Notes: generated by a model not told the origin, from the letters alone. A DNA stretch of 64,000 bases from Leptospira kemamanensis (GCF_004769665.1 NZ_RQGG01000036.1:124001-188000), one strand, 5' to 3'. Counted from the first letter of the stretch, positions 18,216 through 28,284 are shown. Translations and numbers: made by a program.

Positions 18216-18289
18216 CGCGCCCAAGAGGATTTGAACCTCTAACCTTCTGATCCGTAGTCAGATACTCTATCCAGTTGAGCTATGGGCGC
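18216..18289 (-). tRNA. tRNA-Arg (anticodon ACG)
   Basis: A 74-base cloverleaf on the minus strand: acceptor GCGCCCA/TGGGCGC, D arm AGCTCAACTGGATAGAGT, anticodon stem-loop CTGACTACGGATCAG with ACG, and T arm AGAGGTTCAAATCCTCT. CCA is not encoded. A34 would be converted to inosine to read CGU, CGC and CGA, which needs TadA; the TadA-like gene starts one base downstream. The 3' end of the membrane-protein gene at 18239 reads into this tRNA. Confidence 0.96.
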
Positions 18290-18670
18290 AATGAATGCTT
18301 GAAGCATTTTTACCCAGTCCGAAAGAACGGGTATCACTATGGTTTTTTGCAAGCGGATGGAGTAAATCAAAAATCCCGCAATTCCTAGATAAAGTAGAAT
18401 CGAAAGCAGGTGGATGGTAGCAGCGAGGTAAAGTCCCACAAAAGGGAGGAGAGAAAGGATCTGAGCCAGGAAAATTCCGACTAAAAACAAACAAGTATTA
18501 ACCGCAGAATACAAAGAAAGGGTCACAAATTCAGGAAATTGGCGTTTCCAAGTGAAAATGGGAACCCAGGAAAAATACAAAGGTAACGCAGCAAAAATCT
18601 TAGCCGCTTCATCGGTCAGAAGATACGTTTTTAAGGTTTGTAATTTTTCTTTGATTTGGGTGAATTTCAT
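18239..18670 (-). CDS. small hypothetical membrane protein ending inside tRNA-Arg
   Basis: About 143 residues from the ATG at 18670. Four hydrophobic segments are visible (AAKIFAALPLYFSWVPIF, VTLSLYSAVNTCLFLVGIFL, LSLLPFVGLYLAATIHLL, SILLYLGIAGFLIYSI). The layout resembles DUF4870-type proteins, but I would not assign it firmly. The last 17 residues (IAPIAQLDRVSDYGSEG) are the translation of the tRNA-Arg gene, because no stop occurs before it. The frame is also open upstream of 18670, but there it only reads through tRNA-Ser(GCT). Starts at 18670 lack a Shine-Dalgarno sequence. Confidence 0.6.
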   Translation of the reverse strand: MKFTQIKEKLQTLKTYLLTDEAAKIFAALPLYFSWVPIFTWKRQFPEFVTLSLYSAVNTCLFLVGIFLAQILSLLPFVGLYLAATIHLLSILLYLGIAGFLIYSIRLQKTIVIPVLSDWVKMLQAFIAPIAQLDRVSDYGSEG

Positions 18671-18681
18671 GGCGGTAACAT

Positions 18682-18768
18682 CGGAGACGCAGGGATTCGA
18701 ACCCTGGGTACGATTGCTCGTACGACGGTTTAGCAAACCGCTCCTTTCGGCCACTCAGGCACGTCTCC
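18682..18768 (-). tRNA. tRNA-Ser (anticodon GCT)
   Basis: Class II tRNA on the minus strand: acceptor GGAGACG/CGTCTCC, D arm GCCTGAGTGGCCGAAAGGAGC, anticodon stem-loop CGGTTTGCTAAACCG with GCT, long variable arm (TCGTACGAGCAATCGTACCC) and T arm with GGTTCGAATCC. CCA is not encoded. It reads AGC/AGU codons. Confidence 0.95.
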
Positions 18769-18775
18769 AGCGACT

Positions 18776-18859
<84 letters not shown>

Positions 18860-18873
18860 AAGAGTACCTATCC

Positions 18874-18901
18874 GTTATGTTAAATGCGAGTGCAGTGTCA
18901 A
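18874..18901 (-). promoter_or_regulatory. sigma70-type promoter of the tRNA cluster
   Basis: On the minus strand TTGACA (18901-18896) is followed after 16 bases by CATAAC (18879-18874), and the first tRNA begins 14 bases further. The -35 is perfect; the -10 matches TATAAT in 4 of 6 positions. Confidence 0.65.
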
Positions 18902-18929
18902 ATGAATATTCAATGAATGGTCTACAAGA

Positions 18930-20105
18930 ATGGAAAAGTTGCGGATAAAATTAGAAAAGTGGGCCAATGGTGGCTACTGTCTCGCTCACTATGATGGGCA
19001 TGCTGTGTTTGTAGAAGGTGGAATCCCAGGAGAAACTGTGGACATAACTCTTACCAAACAAGGTAACAAGGAATGGTTTGGATTAGTCGATTCAGTCATT
19101 TCATCCTCACCATTAAGGATTCCTTCGGACTGCCCTGTGTATTTAGAATGTGGGGGATGTAGTTACCGACACATTTCCTACGAAGAGGAAGTGAAAGTGA
19201 AAACTTCCCTTTTGGAATTTATGTTTCCGGAATGGGTTGGTAAAGTAGAGATCGCAACCGGACCAAGTGTTGGCTATCGCAATAATGTGCAATGGCAAGT
19301 GGAAGGTGGACAAATCGGTTTTTTTGCCAAAAATACACACAGAATCATTCCCGATTCATCCTCTCATTGTAAGAATGTCGATAAACGATTGTTAATTGAA
19401 AATCCAAACGACTTTGCTATTCTTTCTAAACAAAAACCAAAACAAACCCGATTCCCAAAACAATCCAAAGATTCGAAATTCCAAAAAAAAGAGAATTCCC
19501 TTTCCTTAAGACTCTCCCAAAACGCGGTTGTGTTGTATGAAAAAGAGGAAACAAAATTTGAATTCTTGAGCACAAAACTCACCGTGCCAGCAAAAGGATT
19601 TTTTCAAATTAACCAATTCCTATTGGAGACTTGGATTCAGAAAATCAAATCCTTGTTACCTAAGGATGCAAATGTTTTGGAACTGTTTTGCGGATGTGGA
19701 ACGATTGGTATCACCTTACGTGATAAAATTAAATCGTTATATGGGATTGAATCACATGAAAAAAGCATTCAATATGCAAAACAAAATGCAAAAGCCAATG
19801 GAATTACAACCTATGAATATGCGGTTTTAGATCTGTATCAAAAACACGTTTCCAAAGAATTGAAAACCTATTCGACATGGATCGTGAATCCACCAAGGGC
19901 CGGTTTATCCAAAGGAATCATGGAAACAGTAGAAATACTAAAACCAAGGGAAATTTTGTATTCCAGCTGTAATCCAAGTACTTTGCGAAGAGATGTGACG
20001 AGCTTAAAAGAAATAGGTTATGAAATGGACCACTTGAGTCTGTTTGATTTTTTTCCGAGGACAAATCATTATGAAGTGTTGGTTCGGTTACGAAAAAAGA
20101 AATGA
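18930..20105 (+). CDS. TrmA/RlmD-family RNA m5U methyltransferase
   Basis: 391 residues. An N-terminal TRAM-like beta domain (KWANGGYCLAHYDGHAVFVEGGIPGETVDI) is followed by the iron-sulphur cysteines in CPVYLECGGCSYRHISYEEE. The SAM motif is VLELFCGCGTIGITL, and the catalytic part is IVNPPRAGL with the nucleophilic Cys in LYSSCNPSTLRRDV. The family makes m5U in 23S rRNA (RlmC/RlmD) or tRNA. The middle region (about 155-190) is unusually Lys/Gln-rich. The gene diverges from the tRNA cluster. Which uridine it methylates cannot be read from the sequence. Confidence 0.9.
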   Translation: MEKLRIKLEKWANGGYCLAHYDGHAVFVEGGIPGETVDITLTKQGNKEWFGLVDSVISSSPLRIPSDCPVYLECGGCSYRHISYEEEVKVKTSLLEFMFPEWVGKVEIATGPSVGYRNNVQWQVEGGQIGFFAKNTHRIIPDSSSHCKNVDKRLLIENPNDFAILSKQKPKQTRFPKQSKDSKFQKKENSLSLRLSQNAVVLYEKEETKFEFLSTKLTVPAKGFFQINQFLLETWIQKIKSLLPKDANVLELFCGCGTIGITLRDKIKSLYGIESHEKSIQYAKQNAKANGITTYEYAVLDLYQKHVSKELKTYSTWIVNPPRAGLSKGIMETVEILKPREILYSSCNPSTLRRDVTSLKEIGYEMDHLSLFDFFPRTNHYEVLVRLRKKK

Positions 20106-20134
20106 ACAACTCATTGTGTTCCGAATGAGTTGTT
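20105..20134. terminator. 10-bp perfect inverted repeat between convergent genes
   Basis: AACAACTCAT (20105-20114) and ATGAGTTGTT (20125-20134) with a 10-base loop, starting at the last base of the methyltransferase stop codon. It probably acts on both strands, although U tracts are weak. Confidence 0.55.
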
Positions 20135-20171
20135 AAGATTTGGTAAATAGAGAATCTAAAAATTTAGTTTC

Positions 20172-20372
20172 TTATTTTCCTTTTGTAGTGATTTTAAATG
20201 GTAAGTAGGCTGGGCAAAATCCAATGGCGGAAGTGGCAATCATTACAAGTCCAATGACAAACAGTACAATGGCTGTGGTTCCTTCCACTACCCCACCTAG
20301 GTAAAGTCCACCTAACACTAGTCCTACTACAACTCGAATGATTCGATCATACAATCCCATATTTTGAAACAT
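20172..20372 (-). CDS. DUF2892 (YgaP-like) small membrane protein
   Basis: 66 residues with two hydrophobic helices (VVVGLVLGGLYLGGVV and TAIVLFVIGLVMIATSAIG). It has the DUF2892 hallmarks NMGLYDRIIRVVVG at the start and the GFCPAYLPF motif at the end. Domains like this occur alone or fused to rhodanese domains and are often linked to sulphur metabolism. The ATG at 20372 has AAGGAG 8 bases upstream. It stands alone between two gaps. Confidence 0.85.
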   Translation of the reverse strand: MFQNMGLYDRIIRVVVGLVLGGLYLGGVVEGTTAIVLFVIGLVMIATSAIGFCPAYLPFKITTKGK

Positions 20373-20415
20373 AATTTGTCTCCTTGGAATATCTGACGAT
20401 GGAACCTGTGAAATT

Positions 20416-21294
20416 CTATTTATTTTTTTCTAACCACTCTAAGATCAGTTTGGTGACTTCTTCCCGTTTTTCCCAGTGAAGGAAGTGCCCGGCATGATCA
20501 AATCCAATCTTCCGAAATCCTCTTGGAAAATCGGATTCATTCAGAAGGTGTTCAAATAAATTTTTATGAAAACACCCATCATTGAGTCCATAGAGAACTT
20601 GGGTAGGAACAGTAATATTTGTATCAAAAATTCCTACGATGCTTTCACGACCGGATTCGGTAAAGAGGTCATTGAGATTTCGGTAGTAGGCCAAAGCAGA
20701 AGAAAGGATTCCTGGATTTTGGAAATTCGCTTTGATTTCAGCGAGATGGTCTTGGTTGGGTGTGAAACCGGGAGACCAGTCCTTCCATAAAAAATCTACC
20801 AAAGCAAATTGGTTCGATCGAATCGTAAGCTCCGCCAAATAGGGAATTTGAAAGAGTGCGACATACCAGGAATGTAAAGTTTGGAGTGGTGCCCAAAAAA
20901 AGGAATCCTGAAAGGTTTTTAAGAGAGGAACACCCAAACTCGTAATGGAGTGAAATCGATTCGGGTAATACATCCCAGCGGCATAGGCAATGATGGCTCC
21001 CCAATTATGACCTACTAGGTGGACAGAGTCCCATCTTCTGTCATCCATCCATCCGAGGACATCATTCACCAAATCCACAACATGAAGTTTGTTAGCATGT
21101 GAAATTGTAGATGGTTCATACCCTCGCATAACGGGTGCAACACATTGATACCCCTTTTTTGCCACTGCCTCCATGATCGGAGAAAAGGTTTTGTGATTAT
21201 CTGGAAATCCGTGCAAAAAAAGGACAGGTTCACCAACACCTGTTTCCAAGGTTGTAAATACAGTGGAAGAACTTCTAATTTCGGAGTGATGCAT
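20416..21294 (-). CDS. alpha/beta hydrolase of the epoxide-hydrolase type with Asp-to-Asn nucleophile position
   Basis: 292 residues. The oxyanion motif HGFPDNHKTF, the nucleophile elbow VGHNWGAIIAYAAG and the C-terminal histidine in FDHAGHFLHWEK identify the epoxide hydrolase/haloalkane dehalogenase branch. In that branch the elbow is usually GHDWG, with Asp as nucleophile; here it is Asn. It overlaps the following PHB-depolymerase-like gene by 20 bases and belongs to a minus-strand operon of BFD, WbuC and two hydrolases. It has no export signal and is probably cytoplasmic. Confidence 0.85.
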   Translation of the reverse strand: MHHSEIRSSSTVFTTLETGVGEPVLFLHGFPDNHKTFSPIMEAVAKKGYQCVAPVMRGYEPSTISHANKLHVVDLVNDVLGWMDDRRWDSVHLVGHNWGAIIAYAAGMYYPNRFHSITSLGVPLLKTFQDSFFWAPLQTLHSWYVALFQIPYLAELTIRSNQFALVDFLWKDWSPGFTPNQDHLAEIKANFQNPGILSSALAYYRNLNDLFTESGRESIVGIFDTNITVPTQVLYGLNDGCFHKNLFEHLLNESDFPRGFRKIGFDHAGHFLHWEKREEVTKLILEWLEKNK

Positions 21295-22294
21295 TCTGAA
21301 CCAACTTATCTTTGGAATCGGTATTTCGGAAAAATTGTATCACAATCTCTCTTGTATCCAAGTCCTTACTTAAATATCCGTATTGTTTTTCATTTTGATA
21401 ATAAAATCCATTTGGCCAGATATGGCCTCCACCTGGGATCAAATACCCTTCTACAATTTCATCCCCCGAACAATCGGTGAGTTTTGTATAATCAATATCA
21501 CGTTTCCAAAACTTACCCATATGTCTTTTTTTAGATTTAGATTCTTCCTTACAGGAAAAACCAGAACTCCAATATTTAAGTGAATCCTCAAAGGAGAGAA
21601 CATCTCCCGCGGGAATTCGAGAAGAGTTGGGAGAAAGATCTTTGGGAATGGAAACCGTCCCACCTTGATAGGGGATCACATCGTCAGCTGTGCCCATGAT
21701 AAAACCTATGGATTTGACTGGTGGGTTTGGGCAAATGGATACAAGACCTTTTGAGGTCACTGCCGCCACCGAATAGCCGGAGCGAAATAAGTCTCCTGAT
21801 TCGCATAACAAACGTTGTGTCATAAATCCTCCGTTGGAAATTCCAACCGCATGGATTCGGTTGTGATCCACGGGGATTTTTTTATCTAAGTAAGCCACCA
21901 TATCCCGAAAGAATTGAACATCTTTTGTATTTCGTTTGTCAGTGAGGGAATGGCTTAAGTTTCGGCCATCATTCCATCGGTTCGCGTAACCATCTGGATA
22001 AACGGCGATAAAACCATATTCTTCCGCTTTTTCTGACATTCGCGAAAGATAAATCATCCCTTCCCCACTTCCTCCTCCGCCGTGCAAAATGAACACAACG
22101 GGAAGTTTTGTTTCGGATCTTTCTTTGGGAATGTAATACCGAAAGGTTCGAATGATTCCATCTGAGACAATGGATTCTAAGGTATGGTCTTTTACTGGGA
22201 CAACACTTGGTAAAGATTTACAAAAAAACGAAAACGGCAAACTGATCATGAGAAAATTTGCATAAACGGAAACTCGTAAAATCGTTCCCTTCAT
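21275..22294 (-). CDS. LpqC/PHB-depolymerase-like exported esterase
   Basis: 339 residues. The N-terminal hydrophobic stretch with Cys (FLMISLPFSFFCKSLPS) suggests a lipoprotein or signal peptide. The alpha/beta hydrolase core has the oxyanion loop LHGGGGSGEGM, the family motif YPDGYANRWNDGR, the nucleophile elbow GISNGGFM, the acid in MGTADDVIPYQGG and the histidine in GGGHIWPNG. These match LpqC and feruloyl-esterase/PHB-depolymerase relatives. The ATG overlaps the wbuC stop (ATGA), and the 3' end overlaps the next hydrolase. Confidence 0.87.
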   Translation of the reverse strand: MKGTILRVSVYANFLMISLPFSFFCKSLPSVVPVKDHTLESIVSDGIIRTFRYYIPKERSETKLPVVFILHGGGGSGEGMIYLSRMSEKAEEYGFIAVYPDGYANRWNDGRNLSHSLTDKRNTKDVQFFRDMVAYLDKKIPVDHNRIHAVGISNGGFMTQRLLCESGDLFRSGYSVAAVTSKGLVSICPNPPVKSIGFIMGTADDVIPYQGGTVSIPKDLSPNSSRIPAGDVLSFEDSLKYWSSGFSCKEESKSKKRHMGKFWKRDIDYTKLTDCSGDEIVEGYLIPGGGHIWPNGFYYQNEKQYGYLSKDLDTREIVIQFFRNTDSKDKLVQNASLRN

Positions 22295-22764
22295 ACAAAA
22301 AGAGATTCAAAGGATTGAATGGTTTGGGTTACGGTTGGGTCGCCTTCTAGTGGATAACTTGGGTGAAATTCTTTGTCCACGGTAGGATCATAAGGACCCG
22401 ATTTCCCTTCAAAACAAACCGCTACGTCTGACAAACAAACCAAACTATGCCATACACCCGGTTGTAAATCGATTCCACGTTTGGGACCGTTCGAAGAAAG
22501 TTTGTGGGTTTGTAGAATTTTTCCGTCTTCCGAAAAAATTAAAAATCCAATTTCGCCTTCGAGAACCACAAAGGTTTCGGGTTTTGGATCCGACAAATGT
22601 CTGTGAGGTGATATATATGTATTTTTAGATAAAACATTCAGAAACCTTTGGTAAACTTCCTTTTGTTCGTGGAAGTTATGATTGGTACGTTTTCGTTCTG
22701 CTTGTTTTGCTTTTGTGATGAGGTTTCCGATTAAATCGGAATCAATGATTTGTATTTCCTGCAA
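22291..22764 (-). CDS. wbuC: WbuC-family cupin metalloprotein
   Basis: 157 residues of one cupin domain. The metal-binding block reads YISPHRHLSDPKPETFVVLEGEIGFLIF, with a second motif GVWHSLVCLSDVAVCFEGKSGPYDP, both characteristic of WbuC, which is found in O-antigen gene clusters of other bacteria. Its reaction is not established. It overlaps the BFD-like gene by 23 bases upstream and the esterase by 4 bases downstream. The glycosyltransferase upstream of the operon would fit a surface-polysaccharide context. Confidence 0.88.
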   Translation of the reverse strand: MQEIQIIDSDLIGNLITKAKQAERKRTNHNFHEQKEVYQRFLNVLSKNTYISPHRHLSDPKPETFVVLEGEIGFLIFSEDGKILQTHKLSSNGPKRGIDLQPGVWHSLVCLSDVAVCFEGKSGPYDPTVDKEFHPSYPLEGDPTVTQTIQSFESLFV

Positions 22765-22933
22765 GTTGACCTTCCAATTCCTGTTCGATGAAGGCTAACA
22801 TATCCGGAACACAAGCCGTACAAGTATCTGCCGCTCCCATCTCACGGGCGACTTCTAGTATAGGGCGATTCGTTTCTTTGACAACATTTAAGATGGTTTC
22901 AAAGAAAACTTCTGCACAGTGACACTTGATCAT
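22742..22933 (-). CDS. BFD-like [2Fe-2S]-binding protein
   Basis: 63 residues matching the bacterioferritin-associated ferredoxin fold: CxC near the N-terminus (KCHCAEVFF) and CxxC near residue 40 (ADTCTACVPDML) as cluster ligands. Stand-alone Bfd proteins reduce iron stored in bacterioferritin; similar domains also occur as redox modules. It leads the wbuC-esterase-hydrolase operon and overlaps wbuC by 23 bases. No ferritin gene is in the window. Confidence 0.85.
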   Translation of the reverse strand: MIKCHCAEVFFETILNVVKETNRPILEVAREMGAADTCTACVPDMLAFIEQELEGQLAGNTNH

Positions 22934-23004
22934 GGTTCTGAGAATCAGTCTCGAAGATCAAAAAAAATCTGACAAGTATTTTTGGAACGAACCTGGTAGA
23001 TTTT

Positions 23005-24114
23005 TTACGAATTTTTTGGGTTCAAAACGCTTTGGAACACTTCTAAATAGGGTTTTAGAACGTTTTGCCAAAGGAAACGCTTTGCGTTTGTTAGGCCTTT
23101 TTTCTGGGATTCGATTTGTTTTTTTCCATCTTTTAAGAGTGAGAGAAGTTTCGTTTGGAAATCAATTCCCTGGTTAGGATCAAAAAAGGTCGCGGAATCA
23201 CGAAGCACTTCTGGTAATACAGATGCATGGGAAGAAAGGACGGTTGTGCCCACTGCCTGTGCTTCTAAGACCGGAAAACCAAACCCTTCCAAACGCGAAG
23301 GATAAACAAATACTTTGGCCGCTTGGTAGGCAAGGGGTAATCGATCGTAAGGAAGGTGGCTTAAAAAATAAATTCGGTTTGGATTCTTTTTTTGGAATTC
23401 TAAAAATTCAGTAGGGATCTCTTTACTGATGCCACCAACCACAAGAGGGAGTTTCAACGAACCTTGCTTCCACATTTGTTCCAAATTGTTTAATAGAAAG
23501 GGAAAGTTTTTATGAGCTTTCCCAATTCCAACGGTGAAAAGATAATCCTTTGGTAACTTTTGTTCTTTGATAAACGAACTTACTTGGGTTTGAGAACGTT
23601 TGGAAAAATTAGAAAGATCAATTCCATTATAAACAACAGAGATTCTATCTGCTTTAAATCCAAAACTTTTGATGAGGTCATCTTTCGTATACTGGGATAC
23701 TGTGATAATGTGTTTGGCAAACCACTGGATGGAACGAAATACAATTTGTAAGTACAAACGTTTCACAAGGGAACTATGAGTTTCTTTGAAATGATAAGGA
23801 ATCAGATCATGGATGGTAACAATGCATTTGCGAAGGTAACGGAGGGGAACGTTGAAATGTGGTATATCCAAAACATCCATCTCTGCCATTCTTGGGTGAC
23901 CTAAAAATTCTTTGGGTGAATAAATCTTAGTTTTGTATTCGATGATTTCAGCATCTCTCGGAATCTCATATTTTTTAAGAAGATTTGGATCTCCGAAGAG
24001 GTAAAGTTTGGCGTCCTTTTCTTTCAGTGGCCAAAATTTTAAAATATGTTGGATACGAATTCCGATCCCGGAATTTTCGATCATCCTTGCATCGTATCCA
24101 ATTTTTTTTTGCAT
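23005..24114 (-). CDS. glycosyltransferase family 4
   Basis: 370 residues with a GT-B fold. The N-terminus KIGYDARMIENSGIGIRIQHIL is typical of GT4 mannosyl- and rhamnosyltransferases. The C-terminal donor-binding motif EGFGFPVLEAQAVGTTVLSSHASVLPEV contains the paired glutamates. The protein has no membrane helix and probably builds a surface polysaccharide on the cytoplasmic face. The ATG at 24114 gives the standard start; an in-frame TTG at 24144 is possible, but the AAAGGA sequence lies between the two and fits neither well. Confidence 0.88.
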   Translation of the reverse strand: MQKKIGYDARMIENSGIGIRIQHILKFWPLKEKDAKLYLFGDPNLLKKYEIPRDAEIIEYKTKIYSPKEFLGHPRMAEMDVLDIPHFNVPLRYLRKCIVTIHDLIPYHFKETHSSLVKRLYLQIVFRSIQWFAKHIITVSQYTKDDLIKSFGFKADRISVVYNGIDLSNFSKRSQTQVSSFIKEQKLPKDYLFTVGIGKAHKNFPFLLNNLEQMWKQGSLKLPLVVGGISKEIPTEFLEFQKKNPNRIYFLSHLPYDRLPLAYQAAKVFVYPSRLEGFGFPVLEAQAVGTTVLSSHASVLPEVLRDSATFFDPNQGIDFQTKLLSLLKDGKKQIESQKKGLTNAKRFLWQNVLKPYLEVFQSVLNPKNS

Positions 24115-24261
24115 TTGTTTGATGATTATGTCCTTTCGAATCAAAAAAAGGAAATGTATCTTTTCCTAAGAAGTCAAGTCTAGTCAAATAAGTAGTGAAT
24201 ATTCTGCATTCAAATTTTGAAAGGCAGGTTCACATCGAACTCACTTTCAAAAAGGAATCGG

Positions 24262-24813
24262 ATGGAAAACTTAATCGAAGAAATCCTAAAACAAATTGGT
24301 GAAGATCCCAATCGTGAAGGTCTTGTCAAAACGCCCAATCGTGTGAAAAAAGCATACGATTTTTTAACCAGCGGCTACAAGGCAGACATCAACCAATTGG
24401 TCAATGGTGCCATTTTTGAAGAGAACACTACTGGAATGGTACTTGTTCGTGATATTGAAATGTATTCTTTGTGCGAACACCACCTACTTCCTTTTTATGG
24501 AAGAGCTCATGTTGCTTACATTCCTAATAAAAAAATCATTGGGATCAGTAAAATTCCGCGAATCGTAGATGTTTTTGCACGGAGACTCCAAGTACAAGAA
24601 AGACTTACCGACCAAATTGCACAGGCCATCCAAGAAACTTTGGATCCACTTGGGGTAGGTGTTGTCATCAAAGCAAAACATTTGTGTATGATGATGCGTG
24701 GTGTGGAAAAACAAAACTCCGAACTATTCACTTCTAGTTTGCTTGGTTTGTTCAAAACAGATCCTACCACTCGAAGCGAATTTTTGGATTTGATCCGAAC
24801 CGGTTCCCACTAA
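24262..24813 (+). CDS. folE: GTP cyclohydrolase I
   Basis: 184 residues, a normal length for FolE, which converts GTP to 7,8-dihydroneopterin triphosphate for folate and for the deazaguanine (queuosine) route. Zinc ligands are in [22 protein letters not shown] and the later CMMMRGV cysteine. The N-terminal helix reads [24 protein letters not shown]. The ATG at 24262 follows AAGGA at 6-base spacing; an upstream in-frame GTG/ATG extension encodes nothing family-like. queE, a later enzyme of the deazaguanine route, is also in the window. Confidence 0.96.
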
Positions 24814-24847
24814 GTTCAATTTTTAAATTCTTTTTTTCTGATTCATG

Positions 24848-24880
24848 CTGGACTTTTTTTCAAAAAAGTTCAGTCTTTTT
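24848..24880 (+). terminator. strong hairpin with T run between folE and acs
   Basis: CTGGAC plus a T run (24848-24860) pairs with an A run plus GTTCAG (24862-24873), a stem of about 12 bp with one G-U pair. TCTTTTT follows. It would terminate folE mRNA. It ends only 16 bases before the acs start codon. Confidence 0.7.
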
Positions 24881-24896
24881 CCTCTAGAGGGACACA

Positions 24897-26861
<1,965 letters not shown>

Positions 26862-26884
26862 ACAAATCAGTTCGTAAGAGAGAA

Positions 26885-26928
26885 CTTCTTCCAAGACTCG
26901 AACAAAGTAGGTTTGGTTTTGGAAGAAG
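26885..26928. terminator. 10-bp inverted repeat downstream of acs
   Basis: CTTCTTCCAA at 26885-26894 and TTGGAAGAAG at 26919-26928 pair perfectly over a 24-base loop. It lies 24 bases after the acs stop and has no U tract. It may stabilise or end the acs mRNA. Confidence 0.4.
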
Positions 26929-27044
26929 ATGGAAAATGGGAAGTCAAGTCAGGTTAGATTAGATTACGATTATACAATCACTAGTTAAAAATTTTGAATC
27001 ACCAAACAGAAATTCATAAGGGATTGCTGAAATGATTTGTATCC

Positions 27045-28214
27045 TTATAAATCTTGCGGGAGTGCAGCAAATGGTCCCATCACTCGCAGGAATTCCGATT
27101 CTTCAAATTCCAAATCTCGTTCTCTTAATTTTTTTCGGTATTCGATGGTTTTGGATTCATCTCTAGATGAAAACCAATAGATAGCAAATAACAGATATTC
27201 TCTATTCTTTCGATACGTCGCAATATGATTTTCCAATTCATTGGCGGTGAGTGATTTTTGATTTAGAAAATCTTTTACCAGGGAATCAATGGCTAACGTA
27301 TCACGATCTTTTCCCAGATTCGCATAACTTTGGCGAATGAGAAATAAAATTTCTTTGGCATCCGAATTCGGATCATACTTGAGTAGGTTGTAAAAACCTC
27401 GTCGAAACAAAGTTAATGCTTCCAAATACCTTAGTTTTTCTTGCAGATAGACTCCGTAACGAGTGAAGTATCTGGTTTCTTTTAAAAAGACGGTTGTTGT
27501 CCAAATGTAGGCTTGTTCCAATAAATCGGAGTTTCGGCCACGCCTAGCAAGGATCAAAGTTTCATACATCCCTTCCTCTCTGGGAAAGTAAACTAGGTAA
27601 CGAAGGCTCAAATCATCCGCTTCTTTCCATTTTCTGTTTTTGATATTTTTAAAAAGGCTTGTTTGGAGAGCGTCCTTTTCGGAGACAAAGGTTTTGTCAC
27701 TTTCCAAGGTTTGCATATACATTTCATAATCCGATTCCATTCCCAATTGGCGAGAGAGGATGGCCGCTAAGTACAATCTGTACTTAGCCTTTGGTTTTTG
27801 TTCCAAATAGAGTTTGGTATAAAAAAGGGATTCTCTAGGTTTTTTCTCTTTTTCATAGAAGTCAGCAATGTAGAGAACCAAATCCAATTGGTCTTTTTTC
27901 AATTTGATGGATTCCTCGTAGGCATGAATTCCATCGAAGATTTGCCCTAGTTTCATATGGGCCTGAGCGCTCAAATTATAGTACCGGTAATCAGGTTCCG
28001 GATTCAGTTCTTTGGCTTTGATGAGAAAATCGAAGGCCTTGGCGGGAGTTTCCTGAATGATTTTGTCCTCAGCCATGCGGAGAAGGTCCTCATAACTGTA
28101 GAACGCTTTCACTGGATTCAGCACTTCTGGTTCTGCTAAAATTGGGTACAAAGACAGAAATAGACTTGTTACCAGAACACTAAATTGCCATATTCTCCTA
28201 GACCGAAGTATCAT
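27045..28214 (-). CDS. exported tetratricopeptide-type repeat protein, function unknown
   Basis: 389 residues with a signal peptide (FSVLVTSLFLSLYPILAEP). The mature protein is all-helical, with degenerate TPR-like units (AFDFLIKAKELNPEPDYRYYNLSAQAHMKLGQIFDGIHAYEESIKLKKDQ and similar). This indicates a periplasmic protein-interaction scaffold. No enzyme motif is seen. It diverges from the pyrophosphatase gene with about 70 bases between them. Confidence 0.75.
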   Translation of the reverse strand: MILRSRRIWQFSVLVTSLFLSLYPILAEPEVLNPVKAFYSYEDLLRMAEDKIIQETPAKAFDFLIKAKELNPEPDYRYYNLSAQAHMKLGQIFDGIHAYEESIKLKKDQLDLVLYIADFYEKEKKPRESLFYTKLYLEQKPKAKYRLYLAAILSRQLGMESDYEMYMQTLESDKTFVSEKDALQTSLFKNIKNRKWKEADDLSLRYLVYFPREEGMYETLILARRGRNSDLLEQAYIWTTTVFLKETRYFTRYGVYLQEKLRYLEALTLFRRGFYNLLKYDPNSDAKEILFLIRQSYANLGKDRDTLAIDSLVKDFLNQKSLTANELENHIATYRKNREYLLFAIYWFSSRDESKTIEYRKKLRERDLEFEESEFLRVMGPFAALPQDL

Positions 28215-28284
28215 CTATGGATTCTCATCGGTCATCTTCTAAAATATCTTAGAAATACAAATAAACAATCTCAAAGAGGATCTC

